DNA from: an uncultured Streptococcus sp.
GTDB taxonomy: Bacteria; Bacillota; Bacilli; Lactobacillales; Streptococcaceae
Assembly (NCBI GenBank): GCA_916048115.1
Contig: CAJZGQ010000006.1
Location: 1-19,417 of the forward strand
Length of the DNA: 19,417 nucleotides
Direction of reading: 5' to 3'
Under the pieces are notes generated by a model. It searched no databases and was not told the DNA's origin. It worked only from the letters and a program-made list of their open reading frames with translations. Position 1 is the stretch's first letter. The number at the start of each line of letters is the position of its first letter. Positions 7,445 through 13,952 of this stretch are shown in pieces. A program made the position numbers and the translations under genes.

Positions 7445-8248
7445 ATGGCAACATTATTATCAATTGAAGGCATTCATAAGACATTTGAAGCAGGAACGGT
7501 TAATGAAAACCACGTCTTAAAAGGCTTGGATCTCCAAGTGGAAGAAGGAGATTTCATTTCGGTCATCGGTGGAAATGGAGCTGGGAAATCAACCTTGATG
7601 AACATCTTGGCAGGAAATCTAGTCGTGGATGAAGGGGATATCTTGCTAGAGGGTAACTCTATCAAAAATACGAGTGTTCGGAAGCGTGCGAAAGATATTG
7701 CGCGTGTCTTCCAAGATCCTAAGATGGGGACGGCTTCTCGTTTGACTATTGAAGAAAATATGGCGATTGCCCAACGTCGTGGGAAATCTCGTGGTTTAGG
7801 CTGGGGAGTTCGGGAGAAAGATCGCGAGTTATTCCGTGAAGCCTTGAAGGAACTGAATATTGGTCTAGAGAACCGCCTCAAAGTCGATACCCAATATCTA
7901 TCTGGTGGGCAACGTCAAGCTTTGACTTTGGTCATGGCAGCCTTGGTCAAGCCTAAACTCTTGCTTCTGGATGAACATACCGCAGCGCTTGATCCCAAGA
8001 CTAGTGAAATGGTTATGGAATTGACACAAAAGATCGTGGAAAGCCATGATTTGACAACCTTGATGATTACGCATGATATGAACCATGCTATCGAATACGG
8101 CAACCGCTTGATCATGCTCTACCAAGGCAAGATCGTTGTCGACGTCAAAGGAGAAGAAAAGAAAAACCTAACGGTTGAAGATTTGATGCGCCTCTTCCAA
8201 CAAAACAGTGGTGAAACTCTGGTTAGTGATGAATTGGTCTTAGGATAA
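7445..8248 (+). CDS. trpZ: ABC transporter ATP-binding protein (TrpZ-like)
   Basis: A 267-residue ATPase. Walker A is GGNGAGKST (42-50), signature LSGGQ (152-156), Walker B LLLLDE (172-177) followed by HTAALDP, and the switch histidine lies in MITHD. It begins 9 bases after the permease stop; its ribosome binding site TAGGAGAA again includes that stop codon. Last gene of the operon. The repeat element starts 7 bases after its stop and probably supplies the terminator. Confidence 0.9.
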   Translation: MATLLSIEGIHKTFEAGTVNENHVLKGLDLQVEEGDFISVIGGNGAGKSTLMNILAGNLVVDEGDILLEGNSIKNTSVRKRAKDIARVFQDPKMGTASRLTIEENMAIAQRRGKSRGLGWGVREKDRELFREALKELNIGLENRLKVDTQYLSGGQRQALTLVMAALVKPKLLLLDEHTAALDPKTSEMVMELTQKIVESHDLTTLMITHDMNHAIEYGNRLIMLYQGKIVVDVKGEEKKNLTVEDLMRLFQQNSGETLVSDELVLG

Positions 8249-8255
8249 AATAAAA

Positions 8256-8437
8256 GAGAGTGGGACAGAAATCGGACATTCGTTAGAATTCGATTTCGTC
8301 GTCCCACCTCCGCACAGTTGAGTAGGGCTGTAAAAGCTGATGAAATCAGCGTAGTAGAGCCCACTCAACCACTGCGTCTTGCTCGACAATCCAAAGATAA
8401 CTGAGAGGCTAGGACTTTTGTCCCAGCCTCCTTTTTT
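8256..8437 (+). repeat. Intergenic repeat element, copy 2 (complete)
   Basis: About 180 bp with three folded parts. Part 1: GTGGGAC (8260-8266) and AAATCG (8269-8274) pair with CGATTT (8291-8296) and GTCCCAC (8301-8307). Part 2: GTTGAGT-A-GGGCT (8317-8329) pairs with AGCCCACTCAAC (8358-8369), enclosing GCTGAT/ATCAGC with loop GAA. Part 3: GAGGCTAGGAC (8405-8415), loop TTTT, GTCCCAGCCTC (8420-8430), then a T run, which is a good terminator. Part 1 carries the GAGTGGGAC end shared with copy 1, and parts 2 and 3 recur in copy 3. It is not the pneumococcal BOX or RUP element as I recall them. It sits between the trpZ-like stop and the stop of the broken UTRA fragment, serving both strands. Confidence 0.9.
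8405..8437 (+). terminator. Terminator hairpin inside repeat copy 2
   Basis: An 11-bp stem with one A-C mismatch, a TTTT loop, and CTTTTTTA after it. It is positioned to end the TrpXYZ-like transcript. The opposite strand also folds and would face transcripts coming from the right. Confidence 0.8.
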
Positions 8438-8633
8438 ATTTCCTCCTCTCTGCATAGTCGACAAAATGAAACTTGTCTAATTTGTGACGGCTTTCGGTGA
8501 ACTGGAATTGCCGACCATCTGCTAAGTAAACTTGGGAGCGGACCGTTACCACGTGTTGGTCATTTCCAAGATCCAGTAAGATCTTATCGCGATTATCGAT
8601 TGGTGAAATCAAAATTTCTTTCTTTTTGGGTCG
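8436..8633 (-). pseudogene. C-terminal remnant of a GntR/UTRA repressor (TreR-like)
   Basis: Read on the minus strand, this frame is open and ends at TAA (8438-8436). It gives about 60 residues with clear UTRA-domain character: KEILISPIDNRDKILLDLG, then VVTVRSQVYLADGRQFQF, and TESRHKLDKFHFVDYAERR at the end. That C-terminal pattern (YLxDGxxFQYTESRHxxDKFxFVDFAR) is the one I know from trehalose repressors TreR. No N-terminal winged-helix domain or start codon exists upstream; homology stops near 8630, where an A/T tract and the nuclease promoter begin. It is therefore a truncated, presumably dead gene end, left by a deletion or by arrival of the nuclease locus. The TreR assignment is likely but not certain. 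Confidence 0.72.
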
Positions 8634-8659
8634 AAGTGTTTTTTTTTGAAAAATATTTT

Positions 8660-8673
8660 TGAAAGCGCTTGAA
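8660..8673 (+). promoter_or_regulatory. cre-like CcpA site over the nuclease -35
   Basis: TGAAAGCGCTTGAA matches 12 of 14 positions of the catabolite-responsive consensus TGWNANCGNTNWCA and has the central GCGC. It overlaps the -35 box at 8669-8674, where CcpA binding would repress. This suggests DNase expression rises when preferred sugar is exhausted. It could also be a cre inherited from a former trehalose locus. Confidence 0.55.
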
Positions 8674-8697
8674 AATGCAAAACCATTCCCTTATAAT
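8669..8697 (+). promoter_or_regulatory. Promoter of the wall-anchored nuclease gene
   Basis: TTGAAA (8669-8674), 17 bases, and consensus TATAAT (8692-8697). Transcription would start near 8704, so an in-frame ATG at 8669 cannot be the start codon. Confidence 0.8.
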
Positions 8698-8731
8698 AAA
8701 AGAGGAAAACTTTTTAGGGATGGAGATAAGC

Positions 8732-11041
8732 ATGAGAAAAAACGGTAAAAAGATTCGCCTACTGGGAGTAGCCACCTTATTGGCTAGTCAGTTGGGGGTC
8801 TTTAGCAGTGCCCTCACGGTAGTTGCAGACGAGACCACAGCTTCGACTTCAGAGCCAGCGCTTGTGACGAACACTAGCAGCGAGGAAAGCTTGACAAATA
8901 GTTCAACTTCCGCTACAACAACTACAGAAGCTACGACGAGAGCTTCGAGTGATAAAGAAGAGACATCTAGCAGTTCCTCAGACGATACTGAGGAGAAAAC
9001 GGTTAAGATCGGGGAAATTCAAGGGGAATCGCAACGCTCTCCACTGGAAGGCCAAAAGGTAGCCATCAAAAATGCAGTGGTGACGAAAACAGACCGCTAT
9101 GGTTTTTATGCCCAAGATATTGAATCGGATGACAATAGTCGGACCTCTGATGGGATTTATGTTGTTTCCAAATACAAGGTGAAAGTCGGCGACAAGGTGA
9201 AAATCACCGGTACCGTCAAGGAAGGCTATATGGAAGAGGTTACCTTGGGAGCTGGGAAGACTTTTAAGGAACCGACGAATAGTTTAACGGTGACCATGCT
9301 GGTCGATGCTTGGATCACAAAAGATGGGACAGCCCCTCTTCCAGAAGCTGTGAATATCACTGCGGGCATGCCAGCAGATGTGAAGCCTAATCCGACTGCT
9401 TATGCTCCAGAAACCGATGCCCTCGATTATTGGGAAAGCCTGGAAGGAATGCTCACGGTGGTGAAAAAACCGCATGTCCTTGGTCCCCAGTACAAAGGAG
9501 ATATCTATGTCTTGGGAGAAGATTTCACAGGCCTTCCTTTAAACAATATTGGAGGTCTGAACCTACGGCCACATGCGCAAAATACAGCGACAATCCCGAT
9601 TTATGTTGGGAATCAGTTTGTCGCAAAAGCCAAGGATTACTTTACAGAAGACGTGACAGGAGTGGTAACGTATCGGAATAGCTTTTATAAGTTAGAGCCC
9701 ACTCAACAGTTGACGGTCCAAGATGGTGGCTTGCAGCGTCAAGCAGCTCAAACCCAACCAAGTGAGGACAAGCTGACCATCGCTTCCTATAATATTGAAA
9801 ATTTCTCGGCCAACAATGACAAAAATGAAACGCCAGAGGATAAGGTGACGCTGATTGCCAATTCCTTTATCCATGAAATTCACAATCCGGATATTATCAC
9901 TTTGATCGAAGTGCAGGACAATAATGGTAGTGTGGATGACGGGACGACCAGTGGTCTTGAAAGTGGACGCAAACTAGCCAATCGGATCAAGGAATTGGGT
10001 GGCAAGAGCTATGAGTATACGGAGGTTGCTCCAGTAGATGGCGCTGACGGAGGAAAGCCTGGTTCTAATATTCGTTTGGGAATCCTCTACAATCCAGAAC
10101 GTGTGACCTTAGCCAAGAAAGAGGCAGCGACTAGCAACGAAGCAGCACAATTTGACAAGGGACACCTGGTTAAAAATCCAGCTCGGATTGCCCCTAATGA
10201 TCCATCGTTTAATCATACTCGCAAGTCTTTAGCTGTTGAGTTTGAATTCAAAGGTCAACCAGTTGTGGTGATTGCCAATCACTTGAAATCAAAAATCGGA
10301 GATGATGCTATTTATGGGGCAAGCCAACCAGCAGTGGAACATACCTTGCCAACTCGTGAAGCACAAGCTAGTGTCATCCATCAATTCGTCCAAGAAGGCT
10401 TGAAGCAAAATCCGAAGACGACCTTCGTTTTGACGGGTGATTTTAATGATTACGATTTCTCAACCACAGCACAGATTCTTGCGGGCAATGAGCTAACCAA
10501 CTTAATGTCCCAACATGATGCAGGTGATCGCTATTCTTATTTCTACCGTGGTAGCAATCAAGTTTTGGATAACATTTTTATTTCAAACAACATGGCAGCC
10601 AAAGCAAGGTTTGAACCAGTCCATATCAATGCTTCCTTTATGAAGGAACACGGTCGTGCATCAGACCATGATCCTGTCTTGGTCCAAATCGACTTTAGTG
10701 GAGCACAAATTACAGGAACGCCGACGGATGATCAAAAAGGGAATTCAGGACAACCAACAGATCAACCTAGCCCTTCTTCATCGAATACAGGAACTCAACT
10801 ATTCCCTCATCAGGACCAAGCTAATGAACAAAAGAGTCCCACATCTAAGAGCATAGAGACTACCAAGAACGAAGATGAGAAGCAAGAAGACAAGGAAGAG
10901 GCAGTAACAGAAACCAAGACACCAGGCAAACGGAAAATCCTTCCATCTACTGGACAAGAAACAAGCTATCTAGCTCTTTTTGGAGTTGCAGTAGCTACGA
11001 TGAGTCTCGTCTGGTATAAGAAAAAAAGGACTACTTATTAA
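8732..11041 (+). CDS. LPxTG wall-anchored extracellular nuclease (SWAN/SpnA/SsnA-like)
   Basis: A 769-residue surface DNase. Order: signal peptide (1-32, likely cut after VVA); a Ser/Thr-rich linker (about 35-90); an OB-fold domain of the kind found in YhcR nucleases (about 90-170, KIGEIQGESQRSPLEGQKVA); a connecting region; an endonuclease/exonuclease/phosphatase domain (about 347-655) starting LTIASYNIENFSAN with catalytic signatures IEVQDN, NHLKSK, TGDFNDYD (about 569-576) and SDHDP (about 643-647); a charged linker; and the sorting signal LPSTG (737-741) with a hydrophobic helix and KKKR tail. Sortase A should attach it to peptidoglycan. Family members (S. sanguinis SWAN, S. pyogenes SpnA, S. 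suis SsnA) degrade DNA, including neutrophil traps. There is no YSIRK motif in the signal. GGAG at 8722 sets the ATG at 8732. Monocistronic. Confidence 0.9.
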   Translation: MRKNGKKIRLLGVATLLASQLGVFSSALTVVADETTASTSEPALVTNTSSEESLTNSSTSATTTTEATTRASSDKEETSSSSSDDTEEKTVKIGEIQGESQRSPLEGQKVAIKNAVVTKTDRYGFYAQDIESDDNSRTSDGIYVVSKYKVKVGDKVKITGTVKEGYMEEVTLGAGKTFKEPTNSLTVTMLVDAWITKDGTAPLPEAVNITAGMPADVKPNPTAYAPETDALDYWESLEGMLTVVKKPHVLGPQYKGDIYVLGEDFTGLPLNNIGGLNLRPHAQNTATIPIYVGNQFVAKAKDYFTEDVTGVVTYRNSFYKLEPTQQLTVQDGGLQRQAAQTQPSEDKLTIASYNIENFSANNDKNETPEDKVTLIANSFIHEIHNPDIITLIEVQDNNGSVDDGTTSGLESGRKLANRIKELGGKSYEYTEVAPVDGADGGKPGSNIRLGILYNPERVTLAKKEAATSNEAAQFDKGHLVKNPARIAPNDPSFNHTRKSLAVEFEFKGQPVVVIANHLKSKIGDDAIYGASQPAVEHTLPTREAQASVIHQFVQEGLKQNPKTTFVLTGDFNDYDFSTTAQILAGNELTNLMSQHDAGDRYSYFYRGSNQVLDNIFISNNMAAKARFEPVHINASFMKEHGRASDHDPVLVQIDFSGAQITGTPTDDQKGNSGQPTDQPSPSSSNTGTQLFPHQDQANEQKSPTSKSIETTKNEDEKQEDKEEAVTETKTPGKRKILPSTGQETSYLALFGVAVATMSLVWYKKKRTTY

Positions 11042-11062
11042 CGTGTTTCATAAGAAAGATCT

Positions 11063-11089
11063 AAAAAAGGAGTCGCTGGCTCCTTTTTT
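11063..11089 (+). terminator. Terminator of the nuclease gene
   Basis: AAAAAAGGAG (11063-11072) pairs with CTCCTTTTTT (11080-11089), with the loop TCGCTGG. The A/T outer arms let it work in both directions. Confidence 0.88.
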
Positions 11090-11150
11090 CTCCTAAAATA
11101 CAGGACAGATGGTTCCATATTGGAAACTGTACTAGGACAATGAAAAATAC

Positions 11151-11172
11151 TGAAAAGAACAGTTTCTTTTCA
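11151..11172. promoter_or_regulatory. Perfect 9-bp inverted repeat upstream of pflA
   Basis: TGAAAAGAA (11151-11159), CAGT, TTCTTTTCA (11164-11172). It has no T tail and lies about 20 bases upstream of the presumed -35 of pflA, so it reads as a possible operator and not a terminator. A second weaker dyad, TTCCA-TAT-TGGAA within flanking ACAG/CTGT, lies at 11105-11130. I do not recognise the cognate regulator. Confidence 0.35.
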
Positions 11173-11189
11173 AAAAGAGGCTTAAACTC

Positions 11190-11217
11190 TTTAAAATAGA
11201 TGGAATCGTGTTATAAT
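11190..11217 (+). promoter_or_regulatory. Promoter of pflA
   Basis: An extended -10 with consensus hexamer: TG (11209-11210), T, TATAAT (11212-11217). TTTAAA (11190-11195) at 16 bases is a partial -35. Confidence 0.75.
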
Positions 11218-11223
11218 AAAGTC

Positions 11224-11237
11224 ATAAAACGTTTTCA
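11224..11237 (+). promoter_or_regulatory. cre-like site in the pflA leader
   Basis: ATAAAACGTTTTCA agrees with TGWNANCGNTNWCA at every position except the first two, and has the near-palindromic core AAAACGTTTT. It begins 7 bases after the -10, at the predicted transcription start, where bound CcpA could block the polymerase. Formate fermentation is known to be sugar-controlled in streptococci; this specific site is a prediction. Confidence 0.45.
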
Positions 11238-11254
11238 AGAGAAGAGGTTCCTCA

Positions 11255-12049
11255 ATGGAAAATGAAACAGTTGACTATGGAAAAGTAACAGGAATGGTAC
11301 ACTCAACAGAAAGTTTTGGTGCAGTAGACGGGCCTGGGATCCGCTTTATTGTCTTCCTTCAAGGCTGTCAAATGCGGTGTCAATACTGCCACAATCCAGA
11401 TACTTGGGCAATGGAAACCAACAAGTCCCGTGAACGGACAGTGGATGATGTCCTAGAAGAAGCCCTCCGCTATCGTGGATTTTGGGGCCAAAAAGGGGGA
11501 ATCACTGTCAGTGGTGGGGAAGCCCTCTTGCAGATTGACTTCTTGATTGCACTTTTCACCAAGGCTCAAGAGTTGGGCATTCATTGTACCTTGGATACCT
11601 GTGCCCTTCCTTTCCGGAATACACCTCGTTATTTGGAAAAATTCGACCGCTTGATGGCGGTGACAGACTTGGTGCTTCTTGATATCAAGGAAATCAATGA
11701 TGAACGCCACAAAATTGTGACCAGCCATACCAATAAAACGATTTTAGCTTGTGCCAAGTACTTATCTGATATTGGAAAACCAGTCTGGATTCGTCACGTT
11801 TTGGTTCCAGGTTTAACAGACCGGGATGATGATTTGATCGAGCTTGGGAAATTTGTTAAAACTCTTAAAAATGTCGATAAATTTGAAATTCTGCCTTATC
11901 ATACAATGGGGGAATTCAAATGGCGTGAATTGGGCATTCCCTACAAATTGGAGGGTGTGAAACCACCGACAAAAGAACGGGTTCAAAATGCAAAAGATTT
12001 GATGGAAACAGAAAGTTACCAAGATTACCTGAAACGGGTCAAAGGATAA
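11255..12049 (+). CDS. pflA: Pyruvate formate-lyase activating enzyme
   Basis: A 264-residue cytoplasmic radical-SAM protein that installs the glycyl radical on pyruvate formate-lyase, enabling anaerobic conversion of pyruvate to formate and acetyl-CoA. The [4Fe-4S] motif CX3CX2C is CQMRCQYC (C38, C42, C45). VDGPGIRFIVFLQGC before it and GGITVSGGEALLQ after it are typical of PflA. The length is normal for the family. The ATG at 11255 follows GAAGAGG. The lyase gene itself is not in this window, which is common in streptococci. Monocistronic with a strong terminator. Confidence 0.95.
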   Translation: MENETVDYGKVTGMVHSTESFGAVDGPGIRFIVFLQGCQMRCQYCHNPDTWAMETNKSRERTVDDVLEEALRYRGFWGQKGGITVSGGEALLQIDFLIALFTKAQELGIHCTLDTCALPFRNTPRYLEKFDRLMAVTDLVLLDIKEINDERHKIVTSHTNKTILACAKYLSDIGKPVWIRHVLVPGLTDRDDDLIELGKFVKTLKNVDKFEILPYHTMGEFKWRELGIPYKLEGVKPPTKERVQNAKDLMETESYQDYLKRVKG

Positions 12050-12053
12050 AGAA

Positions 12054-12084
12054 GAAAAACAGTTGGCAATCCCAACTGTTTTTC
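12054..12084 (+). terminator. Terminator of pflA
   Basis: GAAAAACAGTTGG (12054-12066) pairs perfectly with CCAACTGTTTTTC (12072-12084), with a 5-nt loop. Confidence 0.9.
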
Positions 12085-12127
12085 TAGTGAAATGCATTGT
12101 TCTTCCCTTTCTTTAAACGGAAAAACG

Positions 12128-12136
12128 TGTTAAAAT
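12128..12136 (+). promoter_or_regulatory. Extended -10 promoter of ppaC
   Basis: TG (12128-12129), T, TAAAAT (12131-12136). The -35 is not clear. The leader is about 30 nt. Confidence 0.55.
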
Positions 12137-12172
12137 AGAGTGAATCTATAAATGAAATAAAGAGGTAGAAAT

Positions 12173-13108
12173 ATGTCAAAAATTCTTGTTTTTGGTCACC
12201 AAAATCCTGACTCAGATGCTATCGGTTCATCAGTAGCCTTTGCTTATCTTGCAAAAGAAGCTTACGGTTTGGATACAGAAGCGGTGGCTCTTGGAACTCC
12301 AAATGAAGAAACAGCTTTCGTCTTGAACTATTTTGGTGTAGAAGCACCGCGCGTGATCACATCTGCTAAAGCAGAAGGTGCAGAGCAAGTCATCTTAACA
12401 GACCACAATGAATTCCAACAATCTGTTTCAGATATCGCTGAAGTAGAAGTTTACGGTGTGGTGGACCACCACCGTGTGGCTAACTTTGAAACGGCCAGCC
12501 CACTTTACATGCGTTTGGAACCAGTTGGATCAGCATCTTCTATCGTTTACCGCATGTTCAAAGAACACGGTGTAGCAGTGCCAAAAGAATTGGCAGGTTT
12601 GATGCTTTCAGGTTTGATTTCAGATACCCTTCTTTTGAAATCTCCAACTACCCACCCATCTGATAAAGTCATTGCGCCTGAATTGGCTGAATTGGCTGGT
12701 GTCAACTTGGAAGAATACGGTCTTGCCATGCTCAAGGCTGGTACCAACTTGGCAAGCAAATCAGCAGAAGAATTGATCGACATCGATGCCAAGACTTTTG
12801 AATTGAACGGAAATAACGTTCGTGTGGCTCAAGTGAACACTGTTGATATTGCGGAAGTCTTGGAACGCCAAGCTGAAATCGAAGCAGCTATCCAAGCTGC
12901 CAATGCAGCTAACGGCTACTCTGACTTTGTCTTGATGATTACAGACATCGTCAACTCAAACTCAGAAATTTTGGCTCTTGGTGCTAACATGGACAAGGTA
13001 GAAGCAGCTTTCAACTTCAAACTTGAAAACAATCATGCTTTCCTTCCAGGTGCCGTTTCACGTAAGAAACAAGTGGTTCCTCAATTGACTGAAAGCTTTA
13101 ATGCATAA
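12173..13108 (+). CDS. ppaC: Manganese-dependent inorganic pyrophosphatase (family II)
   Basis: A 311-residue cytoplasmic enzyme hydrolysing pyrophosphate to phosphate, which drives biosynthetic reactions. The N-terminal DHH domain shows the metal ligands in [12 protein letters not shown] (H9, D13, D15), LTDHNE (D77) and VVDHHR (D98-H99-H100). The C-terminal DHHA2 domain ends with the substrate-binding SRKKQVVP. Length is as expected for PpaC. AAAGAGGTAG precedes the ATG. The G- and C-ending codon choice (GAA, GGT, AAC, TTC) looks optimised, as in highly expressed streptococcal genes, and differs from the AT-rich genes at 13.9-15.2 kb. Confidence 0.96.
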   Translation: MSKILVFGHQNPDSDAIGSSVAFAYLAKEAYGLDTEAVALGTPNEETAFVLNYFGVEAPRVITSAKAEGAEQVILTDHNEFQQSVSDIAEVEVYGVVDHHRVANFETASPLYMRLEPVGSASSIVYRMFKEHGVAVPKELAGLMLSGLISDTLLLKSPTTHPSDKVIAPELAELAGVNLEEYGLAMLKAGTNLASKSAEELIDIDAKTFELNGNNVRVAQVNTVDIAEVLERQAEIEAAIQAANAANGYSDFVLMITDIVNSNSEILALGANMDKVEAAFNFKLENNHAFLPGAVSRKKQVVPQLTESFNA

Positions 13109-13113
13109 TGATA

Positions 13114-13129
13114 AATGGGGAAACCCATT
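13114..13129 (+). other. GNRA-type hairpin after ppaC
   Basis: AATGGG (13114-13119), loop GAAA, CCCATT (13124-13129). It is a stable small stem-loop directly before the terminator and may protect the 3' end of the ppaC mRNA. Confidence 0.5.
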
Positions 13130-13132
13130 ATT

Positions 13133-13157
13133 AAAAAGGAGTTTCGGCTCCTTTTTT
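13133..13157 (+). terminator. Terminator between ppaC and the YiiX-like gene
   Basis: AAAAAGGAG (13133-13141), loop TTTCGG, CTCCTTTTT (13148-13156). It ends only 15 bases before the next start codon, so the next gene depends on read-through or on a promoter inside ppaC. Confidence 0.88.
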
Positions 13158-13171
13158 GCTAGGAGAAGATC

Positions 13172-13684
13172 ATGTTAGAGACGGGCGATTTGATTTTTGC
13201 CAGTGAAAATACAGAAATGGGACAGGCTATTCAGGCCTCTACTGGCAACTATTGCCATGTAGCTATCTTTTTGGACGGTTCCATTTATCATGCCACGGTA
13301 GAAGGTGGCGTCCTTGCCCAGTCCCCTGAAGATTTCTTTGAAGACGGGAAAGCATATGACCTTTATCGCTATCCGGGAATCGATCTCAAAGAAGTCAAGA
13401 AGCGGGCAGAGAGTCTTTTAGGGGCTCCCTACAATGCTTCCTTTTATCCGGATAGAGATGGTTATTACTGTTCCCAGTTCATCGCAGAACTACTCCCTAT
13501 TTTTGAAACCATTCCCATGAAGTTTGGGGAAGGAGAACAAGAGATTAGTTCGTTTTGGGAAGATTACTACAGAGAGCTTGGTCTAGCGGTTCCTTTAGAT
13601 CAGCCCGGGACCAACCCGAGTCAGTTAGCCCAGTCACCACAGCTACAGCTTAAAGAAAGGTATTTGGAGGATTTGGATTCATGA
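13172..13684 (+). CDS. YiiX/YaeF-type NlpC/P60-like cysteine hydrolase
   Basis: A 170-residue protein of the permuted papain-like YiiX/YaeF group. The likely catalytic histidine is H29 in NYCHVAIF, and the nucleophile is C100 in YYCSQFIAE; GDLIF near the N-terminus (5-9) is typical. No signal peptide is visible, so it is probably cytoplasmic. Related proteins cleave amide or ester bonds in peptides or lipids; the substrate here is unknown. TAGGAGAAG precedes the ATG. No promoter lies between the ppaC terminator and this gene. The stop overlaps the next ATG (ATGA), a sign of a formerly coupled downstream gene. In pneumococcus I recall a similar order: ppaC, this type of gene, a DUF1803 gene, murE, ytgP. 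Confidence 0.8.
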   Translation: MLETGDLIFASENTEMGQAIQASTGNYCHVAIFLDGSIYHATVEGGVLAQSPEDFFEDGKAYDLYRYPGIDLKEVKKRAESLLGAPYNASFYPDRDGYYCSQFIAELLPIFETIPMKFGEGEQEISSFWEDYYRELGLAVPLDQPGTNPSQLAQSPQLQLKERYLEDLDS

Positions 13685-13734
13685 AACAACAATCTGAATC
13701 TTTGATACAGTTTATAAGAGTTACATCAAACTAA
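13681..13734 (+). pseudogene. 17-codon stub of a translationally coupled reading frame
   Basis: ATG at 13681 overlaps the previous stop (ATGA) and has a good GGAGG (13666-13670). The frame gives MKQQSESLIQFIRVTSN and then a stop. The arrangement looks like the start of a coupled gene whose remainder has been lost, just where the AT-rich MBL/TetR cassette begins. It may instead be a real micropeptide. No homologue is recognised. Confidence 0.35.
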
Positions 13735-13867
13735 AGAAAAATAATATTTTAATCCTTTCCTCACAGCGGAAAGTCTCGATATATCATTTTTTACTTTAAA
13801 AACATATTTTACGTTCGAATACAACTTGAAAAAGTTGTATTTTTTTCTACTATCCTCTGGATGTTTC
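13735..13867. other. AT-rich noncoding stretch with two hairpins
   Basis: No gene is seen. CTTTCC (13755-13760) pairs with GGAAAG (13768-13773). The strong terminator at 13818-13846 follows. Base composition shifts to clearly AT-rich here. Confidence 0.5.
13818..13846 (+). terminator. Terminator upstream of the MBL/TetR cassette
   Basis: AATACAACTT (13818-13827), a GAAA tetraloop, AAGTTGTATT (13832-13841), then T. A perfect 10-bp stem that isolates the cassette from upstream transcription. Confidence 0.9.
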
Positions 13868-13896
13868 TTGTTTAGACAGATAAAATATGATATACT
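13868..13896 (+). promoter_or_regulatory. Promoter of the MBL/TetR operon
   Basis: An extended -10 (TG at 13888-13889, TATACT at 13891-13896) and TTGTTT (13868-13873) at 17 bases. The predicted start near 13903 lies at the left edge of the operator. Confidence 0.65.
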
Positions 13897-13901
13897 TCAC
13901 A

Positions 13902-13926
13902 AAAAACTAACCACTGGTTAGTTTTT
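13902..13926. promoter_or_regulatory. Palindromic TetR-type operator
   Basis: Two perfect 12-base arms, AAAAACTAACCA (13902-13913) and TGGTTAGTTTTT (13915-13926), around a single C. Length and symmetry are those of a TetR dimer operator, and it covers the predicted transcription start of an operon whose second gene encodes a TetR protein. Autorepression is therefore the natural inference. Confidence 0.75.
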
Positions 13927-13952
13927 GTTGGAAATCAAAGGAGGAAGTAAAT

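Noticed and set aside
8256..8437. CRISPR array or tRNA-like structure in the hairpin-rich repeat
   Set aside because: There are no regularly spaced short direct repeats and no cloverleaf with a CCA-adjacent acceptor stem. The copies are dispersed.
8593..8775. Minus-strand open frame of 60 codons over the nuclease promoter
   Set aside because: No SD, no recognisable product, and it crosses the nuclease promoter and signal peptide. The UTRA remnant is in another frame.
13681..13734. Second leader-peptide attenuator, because this 17-codon frame also starts MKQQ
   Set aside because: It lacks a run of one amino acid or amino-acid class, its SD belongs to a coupled gene start, and the following terminator has no visible alternative pairing. 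The shared MKQQ is probably chance.
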